DNA of 64,000 nt, taken from the NCBI RefSeq assembly GCF_007655135.1, contig NW_022204114.1:1-64000 (forward strand), given 5' to 3'. Source of the stretch: Punica granatum. Its lineage: Eukaryota; Streptophyta; Magnoliopsida; Myrtales; Lythraceae. This document shows positions 58,601 to 64,000 of this stretch, one piece after another. Position numbers and translations under genes: made by a program. Positions within the stretch are counted from its first letter, which is position 1; each line of letters starts with the position of its first letter. The notes under the pieces are model-generated. The model was given only the letters and a program-made list of their open reading frames with translations. It was not told the origin of the DNA and made no database searches.

Positions 58601-61600
58601 TTCTTGCCTCGCAAGTTCGCCGAGCCACCTCGCTCGTGCCTCTTGCAACCTTGCCAGGTCTGCTAACCCGAGTGAGTTTCATTTCGTGCACCGCAAGTTC
58701 GCCGAGCCACCTGGCTTGTGCCTCTTGCAACCTTGCGGGGTCGGCTAACCAGTTCGATTTTACTTTATTGCATCGCAAGTTCGCCGAGCCACCTCGCTCG
58801 TGCCACTTGCCACCTTGCCGGGTCCGCTAACCCGTGCGAGCTAACTTTCCTACACCGCAAGTTCGCCGAGCCACCCGCTCATGCCTTTTGCAACCTTTTC
58901 GGGTTTGCGAACCTGTGTTAGCTTAGTTTTTCTGCACCGCAAATTCGACGAGCCACCTGGCTCGTGCCTCTTGCAACCTTGCTGGGTCAGCTATGCCGTG
59001 AGAGATTACTTTCCTGCACCACAAGTGCATTGAGCCACCACGCTCGTGCCTCTTGCAACTTTGTCGGGTCTGCTAACCCGTGCGAGCTTACTTTCTTGCA
59101 CCGCAAGTTCTTCGAACTACCTCGGTCGTGCCTTTTGCAAACTTGCCGGGTCTGCTAACCCGTGCGAGTTAACTTTCCTGCACTGCAAGTTCTCCGAACC
59201 ACCTCGCTCGTGCCTCCTGCAACCTTGCTAGTTCTGCTAACCCGTGCGAGTTTACTTTCTTGAACCGCAAGTTCGCCGAGCCACCTCGCTCGTGCCCCTT
59301 GCAACCTTGCCGGGTCTGCTAACCCATGCGAGCTTACTTTCCTACACCGCAAGTTCGCCGAGCCACCTCGCTCGTGCCGCTTGCAACCTTGCCTGGTCTG
59401 CTAACCCGTGCGAGCTTACTTTCCTGCACCGCAAGTTCATTGCGCCACCACGCTCGTGCCCCTTGCAACCTTGCCGAGTCTGCTAATCCGTGCGATTTTA
59501 CTTTCTTGCCTCGCAAGTTCGCCGAGCCACCTCGCTCGTGCCTCTTGCAACCTTGCCAGGTCTGCTAACCCGAGCGAGTTTCATTTCGTGCACCGCAAGT
59601 TCGCCGAGCCACCTGGCTTGTGCCTCTTGCAACCTTGCGGGGTCGGCTAACCAGTTCGAGTTTACTTTATTGCATCGCAAGTTCGCCGAGCCACCTCGCT
59701 CGTGCCACTTGCCACCTTGCCGGGTCCGCTAACCCGTGCGAGCTAACTTTCCTACACCGCAAGTTCGCCGAGCCACCACGCTCATGCCTTTTGCAACCTT
59801 TTCGGGTTTGCGAACCTGTGTTAGCTTAGTTTTCTGCACCGCAAATTCGACGAGCCACCTGGCTCGTGCCTCTTGCAACTTGCTGGGTCAGCTATGCCGT
59901 GAGAGATTACTTTCCTGCACCACAAGTTCATTGAGCCACCACGCTCGTGCCTCTTGCAAACTTTGTCGGGTCTGCTAACCCGTGCGAGCTTACTTTCTTG
60001 CACCGCAAGTTCTTCGAACTACCTCGGTCGTGCCTTTTGCAAACTTGCCGGGTCTGCTAACCCGTGCGAGGTTACTTTCCTGCACTGCAAGTTCTCCGAA
60101 CCACCTCGCTCGTGCCTCCTGCAACCTTGCTAGTTCTGCTAACCCGTGCGAGTTACTTTCTTGAACCGCAAGTTCGCCGAGCACCTCGCTCGTGCCCCTT
60201 GCAACCTTGCCGGGTCTGCTAACCCATGCGAGCTTACTTTCCTACACCGCAAGTTCGCCGAGCCACCTCGCTCGTGCCGCTTGCAACCTTGCCCGGTCTG
60301 CTAACCCGTGCGAGCTTACTTTCGTGCACCGCAAGTTCATTGAGCCACCACGCTCGTGCCCCTTGCAACCTTGCCGAGTCTGCTAATCCGTGCGATTTTA
60401 CTTTCTTGCCTTGCAAGTTCGCCGAGCAACCTCGCTCGTGCCTCTTGCAACCTTGCCAGGTCTGCTAACCCGAGTGAGTTTCATTTCTTGCACCGCAAGT
60501 TCGCCGAGCCACCTCGCTCGTGCCCCTTGCAACCTTGCCGGGTCTGCTAACCCATGCGAGCTTACTTTCCTACACCGCAAGTTCGCCGATCCACTTCGCT
60601 CGTGCCGCTTGCAACCTCGCCCGGTCTGCTAACCCGTGCGAGCTTACTTTCCTGAACCGCAAGTTCATTGAGCCACCACGCTCGTGCCCCTTGCAACCTT
60701 GCCGAGTCTGCAAATCCGTGCGATTTTTACTTTCTTGCCTCGCAAGTTCGCCGAGCCACCTCGCTCGTGCCCCTTGCAACCTTGCCGGGTCTGCTAACCA
60801 TGCGAGCTTACTTTCCTACACCGCAAGTTCGCCGATCCACTTCACTCGTGCCGCTTGCACCCTCGCCCGGTCTGCTAACCGTGCGAGCTTACTTTCCTGC
60901 ACCGCAAGTTCATTGAGCCACCACGCTCGTGCCCCTTGCAACCTTGCCGAGTCTGCTAATCCGTGCGATTTTACTTTCTTGCCTCGCAAGTTCGCCGAGC
61001 CACCTCGCTCGTGCCTCTTGCAACCTTGCCAGGTCTGCTAACCCGAGCGAGTTTCATTTCTTGCACCGCAAGTTCGCCGAGCCACCTCGCTCGTGCCTCT
61101 TGCAACCTTGCCGGGTCCGCTAACCCGTGCGAGTTTACTTTCCTGCACCGCAAGTTCGCCTAGCCACCTCGCTGTGCCTCTTGCCGGGTCCGCTAACCCG
61201 TGCGAGCTAACTTTCCTACACCGCAAGTTCGCCGAGCCACCACGCTCATGCCTTTTGCAACCTTGTCGGGTTTGCGAACCTGTGTTAGCTTAGTTTTCTG
61301 CACCGCAAATTCGCCGAGCCACCTGGCTCGTGCCTCTTGCAACCTTGCCGGGTCAGCTATCCCGTTAGAGATTACTTTCCTGCACCACAAGTTCATTGAG
61401 CCACCACGCTCGTGCCTCTTGCAACCTTGTCGGGTCTGCTAACCCGTGCGAGCTTACTTTCTTGCACCGCAAGTTCTTCGAACTACCTCGTTCGTGCCTT
61501 TTGCAAACTTGCCGGGTCTGCTAACCCGTGCGAGTTACTTTCCTGCACCGCAAGTTCTCCGAACCACCTCGCTCGTGCCTCCTGCAACCTTGCTAGGTCT

Positions 61601-64000
61601 GCTAACCCGTGCGAGTTTACTTTCTTGAACCGCAAGTTCGCCGAGCCACCTCGCTCGTGCCTCTTGCAACCTTGCCCGGTCTGCTAACCCGTGCGAGCTT
61701 ACTTTCCTACACCGCAAGTTCATTGAGCCACCACGCTCGTGCCCCTTGCAACTTTGCCGAGTCTGCTAATCCGTGCGATTTTACTTTCCTGCCTCGCAAA
61801 TTCGCCGAGCCACCTCGCCCGTGCTTCTTGCAACCTTGCCGAGTCTGCAAACCCGTGCGACCTTACTTTCCGTCACCGCAAGTTCGCCTAACCACCTCGC
61901 TCGTGCCTCTTGCAACCTTGCCAGGTCTGCTAACTCGAGCGAGTTTCATTTCGTGCACCGCAAGTTCGCCGAGCCACCTCGCTTGTGCCTCTTGCAACCT
62001 TGCGGGGTCGGCTAACCCGTTCGAGTTTACTTTCTTGCATCGCAAGTTCGCCGAGCCACCTCGCTCGTGCCACTTGCCACCTTGCCGAGTCCGCTAACCG
62101 TGCGAGCTAACTTTCCTACACCGCAAGTTCGCCGAGCCACCACGCTCATGCCTTTTGCCATCCTTGTCCGGTTTGCGAACCTGTGTTAGCTTAGTTTTCT
62201 GCACCGCAAATTCGTCGAGCCACCTAGCTCGTGCCTCTTGCAACTTGCCGGGTCAGCTATTCCGTGAGAGATTACTTTCCTGCACCACAAGTTCATTGAG
62301 CCACCACGCTCGTGCCTCTTGCAACCTTGTCGGGTCTGCTAACCCGTGCGAGTTTACTTTCCTGCACTGCAAGTTCTCCGAACCACCTCGCTCGTGCCTC
62401 CTGCAACCTTGCTAGTTCTGCTAACCCGTGCGAGTTTACTTTCTTGAACCGCAAGTTCGCCGAGCCACCTCGCTCGTGCCCCTTGCAACCTTGCCGGGTC
62501 TGCTAACCCATGCGAGCTTACTTTCCTACACCGCAAGTTCGCCGAGCCACCTCGCTCGTGCCGCTTGCAACCTTGCCCGGTCTGCTAACCCGTGCGAGCT
62601 TACTTTCCTGCACCGCAAGTTCATTGAGCCACCACGCTCGTGCCCCTTGCAACCTTGCCGAGTCTGCTAATCCGTGCGATTTTACTTTCTTGCCTCGTAA
62701 GTTCGCCGAGCCACCTCGCTCGTGCCTCTTGCAACCTTGCCAGGTCTGCTAACCCGAGTGAGTTTCTTTCGTGCACCGCAAGTTCGCCGAGCCACCTGGC
62801 TTGTGCCTCTTGCAACCTTGCGGGTCGGCTAACCAGTTCGAGTTTACTTTATTGCATCGCAAGTTCGCCGAGCCACCTCGCTCGTGCCACTTGCCACCTT
62901 GCCGGGTCCGCTAACCCGTGCGAGCTAACTTTCCTACACCGCAAGTTCGCCGAGCCACCACGCTCATGCCTTTTGCAACCTTTTCGGGTTTGCGAACCTG
63001 TGTTAGCTTAGTTTTCTGCACCGCAAATTCGATGAGCCACCTGGCTCGTGCCTCTTGCAACCTTGCTGGGTCAGCTATGCCGTGAGAGATTACTTTCCTG
63101 CACCACAAGTTCATTGAGCCACCACGCTCGTGCCTCTTGCAACTTTGTCGGGTCTGCTAACCCGTGCGAGCTTACTTTCTTGCACCGCAAGTTCTTCGAA
63201 CTACCTCGGTCGTGCCATTTGCAAACTTGCCGGGTCTGCTAACCCGTGCGAGTTTACTTTCCTGCACTGCAAGTTCTCCGAACCACCTCGCTCGTGCCTC
63301 CTGCAACCTTGCTAGTTCTGCTAACCCGTGCGAGTTTACTTTCTTGAACCGCAAGTTCGCCGAGCCACCTCGCTCGTGCCCCTTGCAACCTTGCCGGGTC
63401 TGCTAACCCATGCGAGCTTACTTTCCTACACCGCAAGTTCGCCGAGCCACCTCGCTCGTGCCGCTTGCAACCTTGCCTGGTCTGCTAACCCGTGCGAGCT
63501 TACTTTCCTGCACCGCAAGTTCATTGAGCCACCACGCTCGTGCCCCTTGCAACCTTGCCGAGTCTGCTAATCCGTGCGATTTTACTTTCTTGCCTCGCAA
63601 GTTCGCCGAGCCACCTCGCTCGTGCCTCTTGCAACCTTGCCAGGTCTGCTAACCCGAGTGAGTTTCATTTCGTGCACCGCAAGTTCGCCGAGCCACCTCG
63701 CTTGTGCCTCTTGCAACCTTGCGGGGTCGGCTAACCAGTTCGAGTTTACTTTATTGCATCGCAAGTTCGCCGAGCCACCTCGCTCGTGCCACTTGCCACC
63801 TTGCCGGGTACGCTAACCCGTGCGAGCTAACTTTCCTACACCGCAAGTTCGCCGAGCCACCACGCTCATGCCTTTTGCAACCTTTTCGGGTTTGCGAACC
63901 TGTGTTAGCTTAGTTTTCTGCACCGCAAATTCGACGAGCCACCTGGCTCGTGCCTCTTGCAACCTTGCTGGGTCAGCTATGCCGTGAGAGATTACTTTCC
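55666..64000 (+). repeat. 82-bp satellite DNA, right array
   Basis: About 100 monomers of the same satellite, in the same orientation as the left array, continuing past the end of the window. The first monomer begins at CGGCTAACCCG, i.e. mid-monomer. The first 1.7 kb resembles the variants left of the retrotransposon. From about 57.4 kb it switches to monomers with TTCTTCGAACTACCTCG, TTCTCCGAACC and GTTTACTTTCTTGAACC. Confidence 0.97.
58200..64000 (+). repeat. 11-monomer higher-order repeat (about 902 bp) in right array
   Basis: The marker TTGCTAGTTCTGCTAACCC occurs near 58,325, 59,227, 60,128, 62,410 and 63,311. The 900-902 bp spacing equals 11 x 82. Between 60.2 and 62.3 kb the order is disturbed by three-monomer duplications and a larger copy: the 57,522-58,340 block recurs at 61,609-62,426, offset 4,087 bp. 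Confidence 0.85.

Overview
The window is plant nuclear heterochromatin, not a gene-bearing region. Two arrays of one 82-bp satellite flank a single LTR retrotransposon of about 22 kb. The evidence for a land plant is a tRNA-Arg-type primer binding site of the kind used by Tat/Ogre LTR elements, a gag-like ORF resembling the plant-only DUF7745 / mobile-domain family, and long higher-order satellite repeats. From memory, such gag-like proteins are abundant in Myrtales (pomegranate relatives); that placement is tentative. I find no host gene, rRNA, tRNA, CRISPR array or bacterial feature.

Layout. 1-33,664: left satellite array, roughly 400 monomers in one orientation. It has several higher-order domains: a 2.42-kb duplication at 1-3,520, 16-mers at 6.9-9.0 kb, an 18-mer of about 1.47 kb repeated about seven times at 10.4-20.3 kb, a 38/39-mer pair at 21.1-27.0 kb, and a 2.55-kb pair at 27.2-30.8 kb. 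An AT-rich foldback insertion lies at 28,398-28,730. 33,663-55,665: LTR retrotransposon with two very long LTRs (7.26 and 6.84 kb), a PBS, a frameshifted gag-like ORF, a repeat-laden 3' untranslated region and a polypurine tract. It has no recognisable protease, reverse transcriptase, RNase H or integrase. 55,666-64,000: right satellite array, about 100 monomers, dominated by an 11-mer of about 902 bp.

How the parts relate. The most interesting observation is that two adjacent tandem-repeat families in the retrotransposon 3' untranslated region (48,107-48,602) together contain the pieces of the 82-bp satellite monomer, in the same order and on the same strand. The satellite therefore probably arose from, or shares an ancestor with, the 3' repeats of this retrotransposon family, and the element has re-inserted into its own descendant array. 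The insertion looks young because the LTRs differ by well under 1% in unique sequence. Even so, it has no target-site duplication, has lost the first 11 bp of the left LTR, and is bracketed by a duplicated block of about nine monomers, so the array has recombined around it.

Nearly all short ORFs in the satellite are arithmetic artefacts. The monomer carries a TAA in CTAAC, and 82 leaves remainder 1 on division by 3, so each frame meets that stop once every three monomers. This gives a lattice of 60- to 80-codon ORFs on both strands.
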